Below are positions 6,934-16,883 of a DNA stretch of 64,000 nt, piece by piece (the stretch's first letter is position 1; each line of letters starts with the position of its first letter). Origin of the DNA: Sphingomonas sp. 28-63-12 (GTDB lineage Bacteria; Pseudomonadota; Alphaproteobacteria; Sphingomonadales; Sphingomonadaceae); contig NCGD01000016.1 of assembly GCA_002281535.1 (NCBI GenBank), positions 150,311-214,310 on the forward strand, in the 5' to 3' direction. The translations under genes and the position numbers were made by a program. Below the pieces are notes generated by a model. That model did not search any database and was not told where the DNA came from. It worked only from the letters and a program-made list of their open reading frames with translations.

Positions 6934-7923
6934 TCACTTTTTCGACGCTTTGGGGGCTTTGCCCGGCGTGTAATTGGGCAATTTGGGTGCGCCGAGGATC
7001 GATCCTGCACCCCCTTGGTCGATCTTTTCGGCGACTGAGGTGAGCGAGGCCGCCATGATTCGAAGATCATGGACCAGCTGGCCGACCTCGGGGACGGTCT
7101 GCTTGGAAAAGGCCTGCACGCCGGGCCGCGCGTCGCTGACCAGGGCATCGAGCTGCTCGAGGCTGTGCTGGGCGGACGCGATCGCCTTGTTGAGATTGGC
7201 GGTGACGGGCTTGATGTCGCTTTTCAGCACCCCGTCGGCCGAATTGGCGAGCCTGGTGATGGCCGCGGCGGCTTCGCCGGTCTGCTTGATCGTCACCCGC
7301 GTCTCGGCAATCGTCGCGCCCAGATCGCCCGACCGGTCGGCCAGCGCCTTGGTCACACGATTGGTGTTGTCGAGGATGCCAGTGAGCGAGGCCATGTTCT
7401 TGTCCGACAGCACATCGGTCAGCCGTTCGGCGAGGTTGGAGAGCCGTTCGAGCAATTGCGGTGCCGAACTGAGGAGCGCGCCGAGCCCGCCCTGGCGCGT
7501 CGGGATGACGGGTACCCCGAACGGGCAGGCGCTTTGCGGCCTGACGCTGGGGCAGCTGATCGGCGGCTGATTCTTGATCGCGCCGTCGAGCAGGATTTCG
7601 CTGACCCCGGTAAAGCCGACACCCTGGATCGTCGCGGTGGTACCCTGCAGCACCGGCGTTTCCTGGTTCACGCTGATCCGCACGCGCACGAATTGCGGAT
7701 CCTCCTTGAATAGCGCGATTTCCTTCACCTGGCCCGAGGCAACCCCGCTGAACGAGACGTTCGAGCCCTTGTTGATGCCGTTGACCGACTGTTTGAAGAA
7801 GATGTCATATTCCTTGTCGGCAGTTCCGCTCAATCGGGCGAGCCAGACGATGAACAGCGCCATCACGGTGAGCAGAATCAGTACCACGGAGCCGACAAGG
7901 ACGTGGTTCGAGCGGGTTTCCAT
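6934..7923 (-). CDS. mlaD: MCE-family periplasmic lipid-binding protein (MlaD-like)
   Basis: The protein carries lipids between membranes as part of the MlaFEDB-type ABC complex. With the ATG at 7921-7923, which overlaps the stop of the ATPase gene, it is 329 residues long. It has one N-terminal transmembrane helix (about residues 8-30, HVLVGSVVLILLTVMALFIVWLA) and an MCE domain (about 38-120) with the NGINKGSNVSFSGVASGQV and TATIQGVGFTGVSEILLDG signatures. A long helical C-terminal region ends in a Lys-rich tail. The long helical region is typical of alphaproteobacterial MCE proteins. Upstream in-frame codons exist but would overlap the ATPase gene and lack similarity, so the shorter start is preferred. 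Confidence 0.92.
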   Translation of the reverse strand: METRSNHVLVGSVVLILLTVMALFIVWLARLSGTADKEYDIFFKQSVNGINKGSNVSFSGVASGQVKEIALFKEDPQFVRVRISVNQETPVLQGTTATIQGVGFTGVSEILLDGAIKNQPPISCPSVRPQSACPFGVPVIPTRQGGLGALLSSAPQLLERLSNLAERLTDVLSDKNMASLTGILDNTNRVTKALADRSGDLGATIAETRVTIKQTGEAAAAITRLANSADGVLKSDIKPVTANLNKAIASAQHSLEQLDALVSDARPGVQAFSKQTVPEVGQLVHDLRIMAASLTSVAEKIDQGGAGSILGAPKLPNYTPGKAPKASKK

Positions 7924-8744
7924 CAGTTGGCCGTCCCTGACTGTGCGTGCGCGGCGGCACGTCGATCTGCATTTTCCTGGGTCGCGGTAGCGGCGCGACC
8001 GCGCGGTCCATTGAAATATTCCTGGATCCATGGATGGTCCAGCGCGAGCAATTCATCGATCGTGCCAACGGCGATCACCTTTTTGTCGGCGAGTACCGCG
8101 ACGCGATCGCAAATCGCGTAGAGCGTATCGAGATCATGCGTGATCAGGAACACCGTCAGCCCCATCGTGCGCTGCAGCGACAGCGTCAGCTCGTCAAAGG
8201 CGGCGGCACCGATCGGATCGAGCCCGGCGGTCGGTTCGTCGAGGAACAATAATTCGGGATCGAGTGCGAGCGCGCGGGCCAGGCCGGCGCGCTTGCGCAT
8301 GCCGCCTGACAGCTCGGCGGGATATTTGGGGCCAGCCTCAGCGGGCAGGCCGGTCATCACCACCTTGTAGGCGGCAATCTCGTCGAGCAGGCCCTGGTCG
8401 AGCTTGTGATAGAATTCACGCAGCGGCACCTGGACATTTTCAGCAACGGTCAGCGTTGAGAACAAGGCGCCACCCTGAAACAGCACGCCCCAGCGCCGGC
8501 GAATATCGATCGTCTCGCCTTCGTCGCGGTCAACAGTCGATTCGCCGAACACCTTCACCTCGCCGGAATCGGGGCGATGCAAGCCGATGATGGCGCGCAT
8601 CAGCACCGATTTGCCGGTGCCCGAACCACCGACAACGCCAAAGATCTCCCCGCGACGGACCTGCAGGTCTAGCCCGTCATGGACGACTTGCTCGCCAAAA
8701 CTGGTCTTGAGGCCCTTGACCGAGATGATCACATCGCCCGCCAT
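7923..8744 (-). CDS. mlaF: ABC transporter ATP-binding protein (MlaF-like)
   Basis: This cytoplasmic ATPase powers the Mla-type phospholipid transporter. From the ATG at 8742-8744 the protein is 273 residues. It shows Walker A GGSGTGKS (residues 39-46), the Q-loop in LFQGGALFSTLTVAENVQ, an ABC signature LSGGMRKRAGLARALA, Walker B LLFLDEPTAGLDP and the switch His in LITHDLDT. The LFQGGALFS and PLRE patterns are characteristic of the MlaF subfamily. It overlaps mlaE by ATGA at its start and mlaD at its end, so the subunits are probably co-translated. Confidence 0.94.
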   Translation of the reverse strand: MAGDVIISVKGLKTSFGEQVVHDGLDLQVRRGEIFGVVGGSGTGKSVLMRAIIGLHRPDSGEVKVFGESTVDRDEGETIDIRRRWGVLFQGGALFSTLTVAENVQVPLREFYHKLDQGLLDEIAAYKVVMTGLPAEAGPKYPAELSGGMRKRAGLARALALDPELLFLDEPTAGLDPIGAAAFDELTLSLQRTMGLTVFLITHDLDTLYAICDRVAVLADKKVIAVGTIDELLALDHPWIQEYFNGPRGRAATATQENADRRAAAHAQSGTAN

Positions 8745-9853
8745 CAGATCCAGCCCAGCCAGGTGAAGAACACCGCGAAAAACGCATCGAGCACGATCAC
8801 CAGGAAGATGGCCTGCACCACCGCTGATGTGGTGCGTTGGCCGACTTGCTCGGCGTCGGATTCGACAAGCATGCCCTGGAAACACCCGGCGATAGCGATA
8901 ATCGCGCCAAAGACCGGTGCCTTGACGAGGCCGACATACAGATCGGTGATCGGCACGACTTCACGCAGCCGTTGGATGAAGGTGACGGGCGGAATCCCGA
9001 GCGAAATCCAGCATAGCAGCCCCCCACCGATGATCGCGACGACTGAGGCGTAGAACCCGAGCAGCGGCATCATCAGCACCGCCGCCAGCACGCGCGGCAG
9101 CACCAGCGCCTCCATCGGCGACACGCCGATCGTGCGCATCGCATCGATTTCCTCCGTCAGCTTCATCGTGCCAATCTGTGCCGCAAATGCCGACCCAGAG
9201 CGGCCCGCCACCATGATCGCTGTCATCAGCACGCCCAACTCGCGCAGCGTAATGCGGCCGACCAGATTGATGGTGAATACCTCGGCCCCGAACTGGCGCA
9301 GCTGCACGGCGCCCTGCTGGGCGATCACCAGCCCAATCAGAAAGCTCATCAGCCCGATAATCCCGAGCGCCGAGACGCCGACCACTTCGAAGCGCTGCAC
9401 CGTTGCGTTGAAGCGAAAGCGCTTGGGATGGGTGATGACGTTGAAAAAAGCGAGGCAGGTCGCACCGAAAAAGCCGAGCAGCCCATACATCGTCTTGAAC
9501 GCGATCATGGTCGCTTCGCCGATTTCACCGAGCACGCGGACCAGCGGACCGGCGGATTCGGGGCGCATCGCCACTTGCTGGTCTGCGGCGGAAACCTGAT
9601 CGAGCAGATGCGTGGCATCGCGGCTGAGCCCCTCGACCCGGGCCCCATGTTCCGCCGCGAAACGGTGAATCAGCCAGGCGCCAACAGTATCGATACGTTC
9701 GACCTTGCTCAGATCGAGGCGATCGACCTTGCCCTCATAATTGCGCAGTCGATTGGGAAAATCGCCGAGCTTGGCCAACGACAAGCTGCCACTAAAGCGC
9801 AGCGTGTCGGCCCCGCCGACATTTTCATGCGAAAATTCAGCCATGGCGCTCAT
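8744..9853 (-). CDS. mlaE: MlaE-family ABC transporter permease with N-terminal STAS-like domain
   Basis: This is the inner-membrane permease of the lipid transporter and the first gene of its operon. The 369-residue protein has an N-terminal domain of about 100 residues resembling STAS/MlaB, with the NRLRNYEGKVDRLDLSKVERIDTVGAWL pattern. The permease domain follows, with about five hydrophobic segments and family motifs such as FEVVGVSALGIIGLMSFLIGLVIAQQGAVQLRQFGAE and GRSGSAFAAQIGTMKLTEEIDAMRTIGVSPMEALVLPR. The fused STAS domain probably replaces the separate MlaB protein of E. coli. The gene is divergent from the HAD hydrolase, 62 bp away. Confidence 0.94.
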   Translation of the reverse strand: MSAMAEFSHENVGGADTLRFSGSLSLAKLGDFPNRLRNYEGKVDRLDLSKVERIDTVGAWLIHRFAAEHGARVEGLSRDATHLLDQVSAADQQVAMRPESAGPLVRVLGEIGEATMIAFKTMYGLLGFFGATCLAFFNVITHPKRFRFNATVQRFEVVGVSALGIIGLMSFLIGLVIAQQGAVQLRQFGAEVFTINLVGRITLRELGVLMTAIMVAGRSGSAFAAQIGTMKLTEEIDAMRTIGVSPMEALVLPRVLAAVLMMPLLGFYASVVAIIGGGLLCWISLGIPPVTFIQRLREVVPITDLYVGLVKAPVFGAIIAIAGCFQGMLVESDAEQVGQRTTSAVVQAIFLVIVLDAFFAVFFTWLGWI

Positions 9854-9915
9854 CGCGCCCTTCTTTGCTGCAAACAGGCTGGATCGGCAAGAACATAGCT
9901 GTCTATGGGTGGGAC

Positions 9916-10590
9916 ATGCAGCACATCGCCATTTACGACATGGATAAGACGATCACCCGGTCCGCGACCTGGACGCCGTTTTTGCGCCATGCTGCCGGTC
10001 ACCGCGCGCCGTGGCGGCTTGCCATGCTGCCGTTGCTCGGCGGGGCTGGGGTTGCTTATCTCGCCGGACTGCTCGGCCGCGGCCCGTTGAAGCAGCTCGC
10101 CTTCCGGCTGATGCTCGGCCCCATGGTGCCCGCCGCCGCGATGGCCGATCTGGCCCAGAGCTTTGCCGAACAGATCGGTGCCAACGGGGTTTGGGCGCAG
10201 GCCCGCGCCCAGATCGCCCGCGATCGGGCAGATGGCTGTCGGCTGATACTGGCGACCGCGTCGTTTCGTTTCTATGTCGCGCCGATCGCCGCGTTGCTCG
10301 GGTTCGATGCGGTGATCGCTACCAATTCGCAGCGGGGACCCGATGGCGCGTTGTGCGCCGGGATTGCCGGTGAGAATTGCTACGGCCCGGCCAAATTGCG
10401 GATGATCGAAACATGGCTTGCCGATCAGGGGATCGCACGCGGGCAGGCGACGATATCCTTCTATTCCGATCACGTCTCCGATGCGCCGACGCTGGCCTGG
10501 GCGGATCGGCCCTTCGCCGTCAATCCGCACGCGCCGCTCCGGCGGCTGGCGGGTACGATGGGGTGGCCCGTACTCCACTGGACGACATAG
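9916..10590 (+). CDS. HAD-superfamily subfamily IB hydrolase
   Basis: Likely a small-molecule phosphatase. The 224-residue protein starts at the ATG at 9916 (MQHIAIYDMDKTITR), where motif I DxD is residues 8-10 and the DMDKTIT core is typical of subfamily IB (SerB/CicA-like). Motif II lies in ILATAS, and motif III/IV in SFYSDHVSDAPTLAWADRPFAVNP, the common end of this family. The cap domain is helical with hydrophobic stretches. The substrate cannot be read from the sequence. The gene converges with the DUF445 gene, with only 8 bp between stops, and is divergent from the Mla operon. Confidence 0.85.
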   Translation: MQHIAIYDMDKTITRSATWTPFLRHAAGHRAPWRLAMLPLLGGAGVAYLAGLLGRGPLKQLAFRLMLGPMVPAAAMADLAQSFAEQIGANGVWAQARAQIARDRADGCRLILATASFRFYVAPIAALLGFDAVIATNSQRGPDGALCAGIAGENCYGPAKLRMIETWLADQGIARGQATISFYSDHVSDAPTLAWADRPFAVNPHAPLRRLAGTMGWPVLHWTT

Positions 10591-10598
10591 CCGCCACG

Positions 10599-11864
10599 TC
10601 AGAGCAGCAAATCGACACTGTGGATTACGAGCCCGACCAGCCCGCCGACAATGGTGCCGTTGATGCGGATGAACTGCAGATCGCGGCCGACGGCATTTTC
10701 GACGCGCCGGGTGATCGTGTTGGCATCCCAGGCGCGAATGGTTTCGGAAACGAGCCGGACGATCGAATCGCCATAATCGGCCGCCGTGCCCACCGCAGCG
10801 CGCCGGACGAACCGGTTGATCGTGGCCCGAAGCCGGGCATCGTCCTGCAGCGTTGTGCCGAGCTGCTGCAGCGCCTCACCCAGTTTACCCTGGCGACCGG
10901 CATCGGGATCGCGCGCGATCCGGAGCATGGCGTGGCGCGCCGATTCCCACAGGCCATCAAGCCAGTTCTGCATCGCAGGATTGTCGATGATCTCCAGCTT
11001 CAGCAGTTCGATGCGCAACTGCATCGGCGCATCGAACTGGAGATCAAAGGCAAGCTTTGCCAGCCCTTCCTCGGCCTTGGCCCGCAACGGATGGCCAGGA
11101 TCTTCGGCCATGTCCGCCAGCATCTGGTCGAGCCCGTCGATGATCTTGTTGGCGAGCGTTTCGTCCAGGCCGGTCCAGCGCATGATCGATCCGGCGCGCT
11201 CGTGCACCATTGCCCGAATCAGGTGCTCGTTGGCGGAAAGCGTGCGCCCCGCCCAGCGGACGATGCCATTGAGCAGCGGTAAATGGCGGTCCTTGGCGAT
11301 CGCCGCCTCGAGCGCCTGGCCAAGCAGCGGCGCGATATCGAGCGTGCGCAGCCGCTGGCCGATCGTCGCCTTGACCATGCCGCCGAGCCGCTTCTGATCA
11401 AAGGCTTCAAGCAAATCGGCGGCAAGCCGCGAGGCACCGCGCCGCAGCCGGCCATCGCCGCCCGAGGGGCTGGCCAGCCAGCGCCCCGCCGATGACGCCA
11501 GGTCAAGCCGCCGCATGCGGCGCGCGACGACGCCGGGCACCAAAAAATTGTCGCGCAGGAACGCGGCGAGATTGTCGCCGATCCGGTCCTTGTTGCGCGG
11601 AATGATTGCGGTGTGCGGAATCGGCAGGCCAAGCGGATGGCGGAACAACGCCGTGACCGCGAACCAATCGGCCAGCCCGCCGACCATGGCGGCTTCGGCA
11701 AAGGCACGAACAAAGCCAAATGCCGGCTGCACCCCTTCAAGGTTGCGCGCGGCCAGATAGACCAGCGCCATGCCAAACAGCAGCCCTGTCGCAATGGCAC
11801 GCATCCGAATCAGCGCGGCCGGGGGGGCTTGATCGAGGCGGGCAGGGCGGGCGAACAGGTTCAT
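10599..11864 (-). CDS. DUF445-family membrane protein
   Basis: The 421-residue protein matches the DUF445/YjiN architecture. An N-terminal hydrophobic region has the family pattern FVRAFAEAAMVGGLADWFAVTALFRHPLGLPIPHTAIIP followed by NKDRIGDNLAAFLRDNFL. A long helical middle follows, and a C-terminal hydrophobic hairpin with the FIRINGTIVGGLVGLVIHSVDLLL end. These are strong family signatures. The function is not established in bacteria; it is thought to be an inner-membrane protein. It is a single gene, convergent with the HAD hydrolase and 55 bp downstream of the RND permease on the same strand. Confidence 0.9.
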   Translation of the reverse strand: MNLFARPARLDQAPPAALIRMRAIATGLLFGMALVYLAARNLEGVQPAFGFVRAFAEAAMVGGLADWFAVTALFRHPLGLPIPHTAIIPRNKDRIGDNLAAFLRDNFLVPGVVARRMRRLDLASSAGRWLASPSGGDGRLRRGASRLAADLLEAFDQKRLGGMVKATIGQRLRTLDIAPLLGQALEAAIAKDRHLPLLNGIVRWAGRTLSANEHLIRAMVHERAGSIMRWTGLDETLANKIIDGLDQMLADMAEDPGHPLRAKAEEGLAKLAFDLQFDAPMQLRIELLKLEIIDNPAMQNWLDGLWESARHAMLRIARDPDAGRQGKLGEALQQLGTTLQDDARLRATINRFVRRAAVGTAADYGDSIVRLVSETIRAWDANTITRRVENAVGRDLQFIRINGTIVGGLVGLVIHSVDLLL

Positions 11865-11919
11865 TGCCGAAACAATCCCTCAGCGGCCGGATTGTTCACA
11901 AGCAAATTCGTCCGACCGC

Positions 11920-14900
11920 TCACTCGGCGGGCTGCGGTTCGCCATCCCCGGAGGCATAGCCAATCGGCCGCGGGCCAGTTGGCTTGATATCGATCACTGG
12001 CACGCCGTCATCGCCCGCCTTGTAGGTCAGCAGGCGACGGCCAAGCCGTGGCCCGATCCATTCCTCAATCCCGACGGCGATGCTGAAGCCCGCCGGCACG
12101 ATCACGAGGGTGAGCAAGGTGGACAGGATCAGCCCGCCGATCACGGTAACGCCCATCGGCGCACGGAAGCTGCCGTCCCCGGTCAAGGACAGCGCGATCG
12201 GCACCATGCCGGCAACCATTGCGATCGTGGTCATCACGATCGGCTGAGCGCGCTTGTGGCCGGCATCAAGGATGGCAACCGTCTTGTCGACGCCCTTGTG
12301 CATTTCCTCCAATGCGAAATCGACCAGCAGAATCGAGTTCTTGGCGACGATCCCGAGCAGCATCAGCAGACCGATGAACACCGGCATCGAGACCGGGTCC
12401 CCCGTGAGCCGCAGAGCGATCGCGCTGCCGAGCGGTGCGAGAATCAGCGACCCCATGTTAACGAGCGGGGGCATCACCCGCTTGTAGAGCAGCACCAGTA
12501 CCGCAAAGACGAGCATGACGCCGGCAATGACGGCGATCACGAAGTTAAGCAGCAATTCGGCCTGCCATTTGGCCTCGCCAATCTTGAGCTGCGTGATGCC
12601 GATCGGCAGGTTCTTGAGCGCGGGCAGTTCCTGGATCTTGGGCATCGCGTCGCCGGAGACCTTGCCTGGTGCAAGATCGGCGCCGACGGTGATCCGCCGG
12701 GTCTGATTGGCGCGCTGGATCAAGGTAGGCCCGGCGCCGAAGCCGATATCGGCGATAACCTTGAGCGGCACCGAGCCGCCATTGGCCGTCGGCACCGGCA
12801 AATTCTCGATCGTGGACAAATTGCGCCGTGAATCTTCGGACAGCGCGACACGGATCGGAATCTGCCGATCGGACAGCGAGAATTTCGCGACATTCTGGTC
12901 GATATCGCCGAGCGTGGCGATTCGGATAGACTGGCTGAGCGCCGCCGTGGTCACGCCCATATTGGCAGCAAGATCCATCCGTGGCCGGATCGTGATCTCG
13001 GGGCGCTTGAGATCGCCGTTGACCCGCGCAGCGCGAAGTTCTGGCAAGCCGTTCATCTCGGTGACGAGCCGGTTGGCGACATCGTTCAACTGGACCGGAT
13101 CGGTGCCGCCAAGCGTGATCGTAATGTCGCGTCCCGAACCGCCCCCACCGCCGCCATTTTGCGACTGGAAATTGACCCGGGCATCAGCGATCCTGGTCAG
13201 CTGCGGCGCATAGGCACGTTCGAATTCAACGCTGGTGCGGCTGCGGTTGTGCTTCAAGGTGATGAAAACGCTGGCGCTGCCGATGTTGATGTTGGTGAAG
13301 GCATTGGCAACTTCAGGCGCGTTTTTGATGACGTTGGTAACGCGTAGCGCGACCTCCTGTGTTTGCTTGAGTGTCGATCCCGGCGCGAGCTGGATGCGGA
13401 TTCGACTATAATCGGTGTTGATCGTTGGCTGAAAAGTCAGCGGAATCGGTTTGAGCAGCCCGGGCACGCCGGCAAAGGCGACGAACGTCCCCAGCAGCGC
13501 CAAGCCACCGATGCCGACGGTCTTCCAGCGATGGCTGACCGACCAGCGCAGCGCCTCCATATAGCGGTCCATCCACCAGCCTTCGCCGTGGCTGGCGCTG
13601 CCCTTGGCCTTCAGGAAATAGGCGGCAAGCATTGGCGTGATCAGGCGCGCGACGGCCAGGCTGATCAGCACGGCGGCCACCACCGTGAGCCCGAAATTCT
13701 TGAAGAACTGGCCTGACACGCCGGGCATCAGGCCCACGGGCAGGAACACGGCGACGATCGACATCGTCGTTGCCAGCACGGCGAGGCCGATTTCGTCGGC
13801 GGCGTCGATCGCGGCCTGATACGCAGATTTACCCATCCGCATATGACGCACGATATTTTCGATTTCCACGATCGCATCATCGACCAGCACGCCCGCGACC
13901 AGGCTGAGCGCTAGCAGGCTCAGGGAGTTGAGCGAAAAGCCCATCAGATCCATGAACCAGAAGGTCGGGATCGCCGAGAGCGGAATGGCGATCGCCGAGA
14001 TGATCGTTGCGCGCCAGTCGCGCAGGAAGATGAACACGACGATGACGGCCAGGATCGCGCCCTCAATCATCGCCTCAATTGCCGAGTGATATTGGGTACG
14101 GGTGTAATCGACGCTGTTGAACAGCTCGGTGAACTTGACCTTGGGGTTCTCCTTTTCGAGATCCTTGATCGCCTTGGTCGCTGCGTCATAGACGGTAACG
14201 TCGGAAGAGCCCTTGGCCTTTTCGATGCTGAAAGCCAGCACCTGGTGCCCGTTCTGAATCGCGAGCGAACGCTGCTCGGCATAGAGATCGCGGACGGTGG
14301 CGATATCGGATAACTTGACCGTTCGGCCACTACCGGTGGCGATGTCGGTATCGCCGAGCGCAAAGGCGTTATGCGCGTTGCCGAGCACTCGCACCGATTG
14401 CTCCGAGCCTGCAATCTGCGCGCGACCGCCCGCCGCATTCAGGTTCGTCTGGCGCAACTGCTGATTCACCTGGACGGCGGTGAGCCCGCGCGACTGGAGC
14501 TTGACCGGATCGAGGATCACGCGAATCTCACGGCTGACGCCGCCATTGCGGCTGACCGCAGCAAGGCCCGGCACCGCGAGCAGGCGCTTCGACACGGTAT
14601 TATCGACATACCAGCTCAGTTCCTCGAGCGTCATGTCAGACGTCGATGCCGAGAGGTAGGCGATCGCATCGCCGCCAATGTCGACGCGCTGGACCTGGGG
14701 TTCCAGAATGCCGTCGGGCAAGTCGCTGCGGATCTGCGAGATCGCGTTGCGGACATCGTTTACGGCGCGATCGATCGGCGTGCCGATCGCGAATTGCACG
14801 AAGGTCGAGCTCGATCCCTCGCTGACGCTGGAATTGATCTCGTCGACGCCGTTGATACTGCGAATCGCCGATTCGATCCGCTGGGTGACCTGGGTTTCCA

Positions 14901-15084
14901 TCTCGGTCGGCGCGGCGCCGGGTTGCGACACCTGGACCTGCGCCGCCGGGAAATCGATATCCGGATTATCGTTGACGTCCATCGTCATGAAGCTGCCGAT
15001 GCCGAGCACCAGCAGCGCAATGAACAGGACGATCGGCGGCACCGGGTTGCGGATCGCCCAAGCGGAGATGTTGCGGAAACCCAT
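11920..15084 (-). CDS. RND-family efflux transporter permease (HAE1-type)
   Basis: The 1054-residue protein is a proton-driven inner-membrane efflux pump. It has the RND layout: TM1 near residues 15-35, a large periplasmic loop, TM2-7, a second loop, then TM8-12. The TM4 block [20 protein letters not shown] carries the paired Asp of the proton relay. The start block [32 protein letters not shown] resembles the multidrug/heavy-substrate HAE1 class. The partner adaptor gene lies 6 bp upstream in the same operon. No outer-membrane factor gene is adjacent, so it would borrow a TolC-like protein from elsewhere. The substrates cannot be deduced. Confidence 0.94.
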   Translation of the reverse strand: MGFRNISAWAIRNPVPPIVLFIALLVLGIGSFMTMDVNDNPDIDFPAAQVQVSQPGAAPTEMETQVTQRIESAIRSINGVDEINSSVSEGSSSTFVQFAIGTPIDRAVNDVRNAISQIRSDLPDGILEPQVQRVDIGGDAIAYLSASTSDMTLEELSWYVDNTVSKRLLAVPGLAAVSRNGGVSREIRVILDPVKLQSRGLTAVQVNQQLRQTNLNAAGGRAQIAGSEQSVRVLGNAHNAFALGDTDIATGSGRTVKLSDIATVRDLYAEQRSLAIQNGHQVLAFSIEKAKGSSDVTVYDAATKAIKDLEKENPKVKFTELFNSVDYTRTQYHSAIEAMIEGAILAVIVVFIFLRDWRATIISAIAIPLSAIPTFWFMDLMGFSLNSLSLLALSLVAGVLVDDAIVEIENIVRHMRMGKSAYQAAIDAADEIGLAVLATTMSIVAVFLPVGLMPGVSGQFFKNFGLTVVAAVLISLAVARLITPMLAAYFLKAKGSASHGEGWWMDRYMEALRWSVSHRWKTVGIGGLALLGTFVAFAGVPGLLKPIPLTFQPTINTDYSRIRIQLAPGSTLKQTQEVALRVTNVIKNAPEVANAFTNINIGSASVFITLKHNRSRTSVEFERAYAPQLTRIADARVNFQSQNGGGGGGSGRDITITLGGTDPVQLNDVANRLVTEMNGLPELRAARVNGDLKRPEITIRPRMDLAANMGVTTAALSQSIRIATLGDIDQNVAKFSLSDRQIPIRVALSEDSRRNLSTIENLPVPTANGGSVPLKVIADIGFGAGPTLIQRANQTRRITVGADLAPGKVSGDAMPKIQELPALKNLPIGITQLKIGEAKWQAELLLNFVIAVIAGVMLVFAVLVLLYKRVMPPLVNMGSLILAPLGSAIALRLTGDPVSMPVFIGLLMLLGIVAKNSILLVDFALEEMHKGVDKTVAILDAGHKRAQPIVMTTIAMVAGMVPIALSLTGDGSFRAPMGVTVIGGLILSTLLTLVIVPAGFSIAVGIEEWIGPRLGRRLLTYKAGDDGVPVIDIKPTGPRPIGYASGDGEPQPAE

Positions 15085-15090
15085 GACGTG

Positions 15091-16278
15091 TCAGCCTTGT
15101 GCGTTTTTGGTGACGGGGATCACCTTCTGCCCCGGATTGAGGAACGCGCCGGCCGAGATCACGACGCGTTCGGTGCCGGTCAAGCCCTCGGCAATCGCCA
15201 CGCCGGCATCGGAAACCTGGCCGACCTTGATCGACTGGCGGGCGACTTCGTTCTTGGCATTGACGACATAGACATAATTGCCCTTGTCGTCGCTCTGGAC
15301 AGCCGATTGCGGCAGCAACGGCACATCGCTGGTGCCGCTGGCGATCACAGCGGCTGCAAAGCCACCGGGCCGCAGCGAGGAATCATAGCCGAGTGCAATC
15401 CGGGCAATGCCCTGGCGGGTTTGCGGATCGATGACTGGCGACACCTGCCAGATGTGGCCAGCAAAGCTGCGATCGCTGCCAACCGGCGTCACCTTGGCCG
15501 AGACGCCAACGCTGATCGCGCTCATATCCGAATCGCTGAGCGCGGCGCGCAATTCAAGCTCGCCGCCCTTGGCGAGACGGAACAGTGTGCCCGAACCGGT
15601 GCCGACGACCTGGCCGGGCTCGACACTCCTGGTCAGCACCAGGCCAGCGGCCGGCGCACGGATATTGAGCCGGCCCGTACGGGCATTGGCTTCTGCCAGC
15701 TGGGCCTGGGCGACCCTGACGCGCGCATTGGCGGCGTCGCGCGTGGCGCCCTTGCGATCGAGATCGGCTTTTGAGATGAAACCACGCTCAACCAGCGTCG
15801 CGGCCCGATCAAGCTCGGCCTGGGCGATCCGCGCATCGGAACGGGCGACATTGATCTGCGCGGCCAGCGACGCTGCCGTCTGGACCTGGACCGACCGGTC
15901 GATCGTCGCCAGCACCTGACCGGCGCGGACCCATTGGCCCGGCTGCACCAGTACCTGGGTGACCAGACCGCCTTCGCCGACCACGCCGACGGGCATATCG
16001 ATCTTGGCCGCAAGCGTGCCGGTCGCCGAAATGAACCGACCAACTTGCTGACGCCCCGGCACGGCGACCGTTACGGTCGGCGCCTGTGACCCGCTGGATG
16101 ATGCAGCCGCCTTTTGGTCGGCCTTGTCGGTGCCGCGCGCCGATACGAAATAGAGGACGGCCAGCACCACAGCGGCAACTGCCAGCGCACCGAGCCACCA
16201 TCGCCGTGGGCGGGGCGCAGCGTCACCTGAAAAGGACAGCCGCCCGTCATTGCCAATCGTGCCCGGTTCGTAGTTCAT
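15091..16278 (-). CDS. RND efflux periplasmic adaptor (membrane fusion protein)
   Basis: This protein links the RND permease to an outer-membrane channel. The 395-residue reading from the ATG at 16276-16278 has a TM anchor at about residues 27-45, a lipoyl/hairpin region with GQWVRAGQVLATIDRS and AELDRAATLVERGFISKADLDRKGATRDAANARVRVAQAQLAEA, and beta-barrel plus membrane-proximal domains ending GTERVVISAGAFLNPGQKV. This is the usual MFP layout. A TTG three codons upstream is also in frame but less likely. It is the first gene of the operon, with a candidate promoter and palindrome just upstream. Confidence 0.92.
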   Translation of the reverse strand: MNYEPGTIGNDGRLSFSGDAAPRPRRWWLGALAVAAVVLAVLYFVSARGTDKADQKAAASSSGSQAPTVTVAVPGRQQVGRFISATGTLAAKIDMPVGVVGEGGLVTQVLVQPGQWVRAGQVLATIDRSVQVQTAASLAAQINVARSDARIAQAELDRAATLVERGFISKADLDRKGATRDAANARVRVAQAQLAEANARTGRLNIRAPAAGLVLTRSVEPGQVVGTGSGTLFRLAKGGELELRAALSDSDMSAISVGVSAKVTPVGSDRSFAGHIWQVSPVIDPQTRQGIARIALGYDSSLRPGGFAAAVIASGTSDVPLLPQSAVQSDDKGNYVYVVNAKNEVARQSIKVGQVSDAGVAIAEGLTGTERVVISAGAFLNPGQKVIPVTKNAQG

Positions 16279-16317
16279 GTGGCTCAATCTCTCGCGTACG
16301 GGCTTGGTGCCGCGCCG

Positions 16318-16352
16318 TTTCCAAATACTGTATTATATAAATAACGCACCGA
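16318..16352 (-). promoter_or_regulatory. Candidate promoter with palindromic operator for the RND efflux operon
   Basis: An AT-rich stretch in an otherwise GC-rich gap lies about 40-75 bp upstream of the adaptor start. On the minus strand a TTGAGG box is followed after 17 bp by TAATAC (a TATAAT also overlaps it). The perfect palindrome AATAC-T-GTATT (16324-16334) covers the -10 region. A repressor binding there could block transcription, as TetR-family regulators do for RND pumps, but no regulator gene is next to it. Confidence 0.45.
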
Positions 16353-16512
16353 CCTCAAGCGGTCGTTTCGACGCAGCGCCATTGCCCACTTTAACCCCAC
16401 CCCGCAAGACCGCCTAACGGGCATAGCCGCGATGGGCCGCCAAGAATCGGTTGCAACAATCGCGTCGGCAGGCGAGGTAATCACCAGGGGCGAACAATTG
16501 CCGCCGGGGAGA

Positions 16513-16785
16513 ATGATGATGCTCTTGCAGAACAGCTTTCTAGGGTGGATCCTGATCGGACTTGTTGCTGGCGTGCTTGGAAAGATCATTTTGCCCGGCA
16601 AGGATCCTGGCGGTTTCATCGTCACCATCTTGATCGGTATCGCAGGAGCATTGCTAGCGGGTTTCATCGCGCAGTCAATGGGTTGGCAGATTGCCAATGG
16701 CTGGCAAAGCTATGCCGCAGCAACCGGCGGTGCGATTGTATTGCTGATCCTTTACCGGGTGGTCGTCACGCGCCGCACGCGCTGA
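16513..16785 (+). CDS. GlsB/YeaQ/YmgE-family small membrane protein
   Basis: A small integral membrane protein of the transglycosylase-associated/GlsB family, often linked to stress. The 90-residue protein starts at the run of ATG codons at 16513, after GGGGAGA. It shows three hydrophobic segments with family glycines: LGWILIGLVAGVLGKIILPGKDPGGF, VTILIGIAGALLAGFIA and AAATGGAIVLLILYRVVV. The longer in-frame reading from 16432 has no similarity and lacks a good ribosome binding site. A second member of the same family is at 17659-17913 on the other strand. Confidence 0.88.
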   Translation: MMMLLQNSFLGWILIGLVAGVLGKIILPGKDPGGFIVTILIGIAGALLAGFIAQSMGWQIANGWQSYAAATGGAIVLLILYRVVVTRRTR

Positions 16786-16883
16786 GCTGGCCGGGTCAGC
16801 AGTTATCGTTCAGCTAGCGTTGCGACTGATCCTGCATAGGGGGTCGCAGCGCAGCCGACTCGGTTGCTGATGGGAGAAACTTG

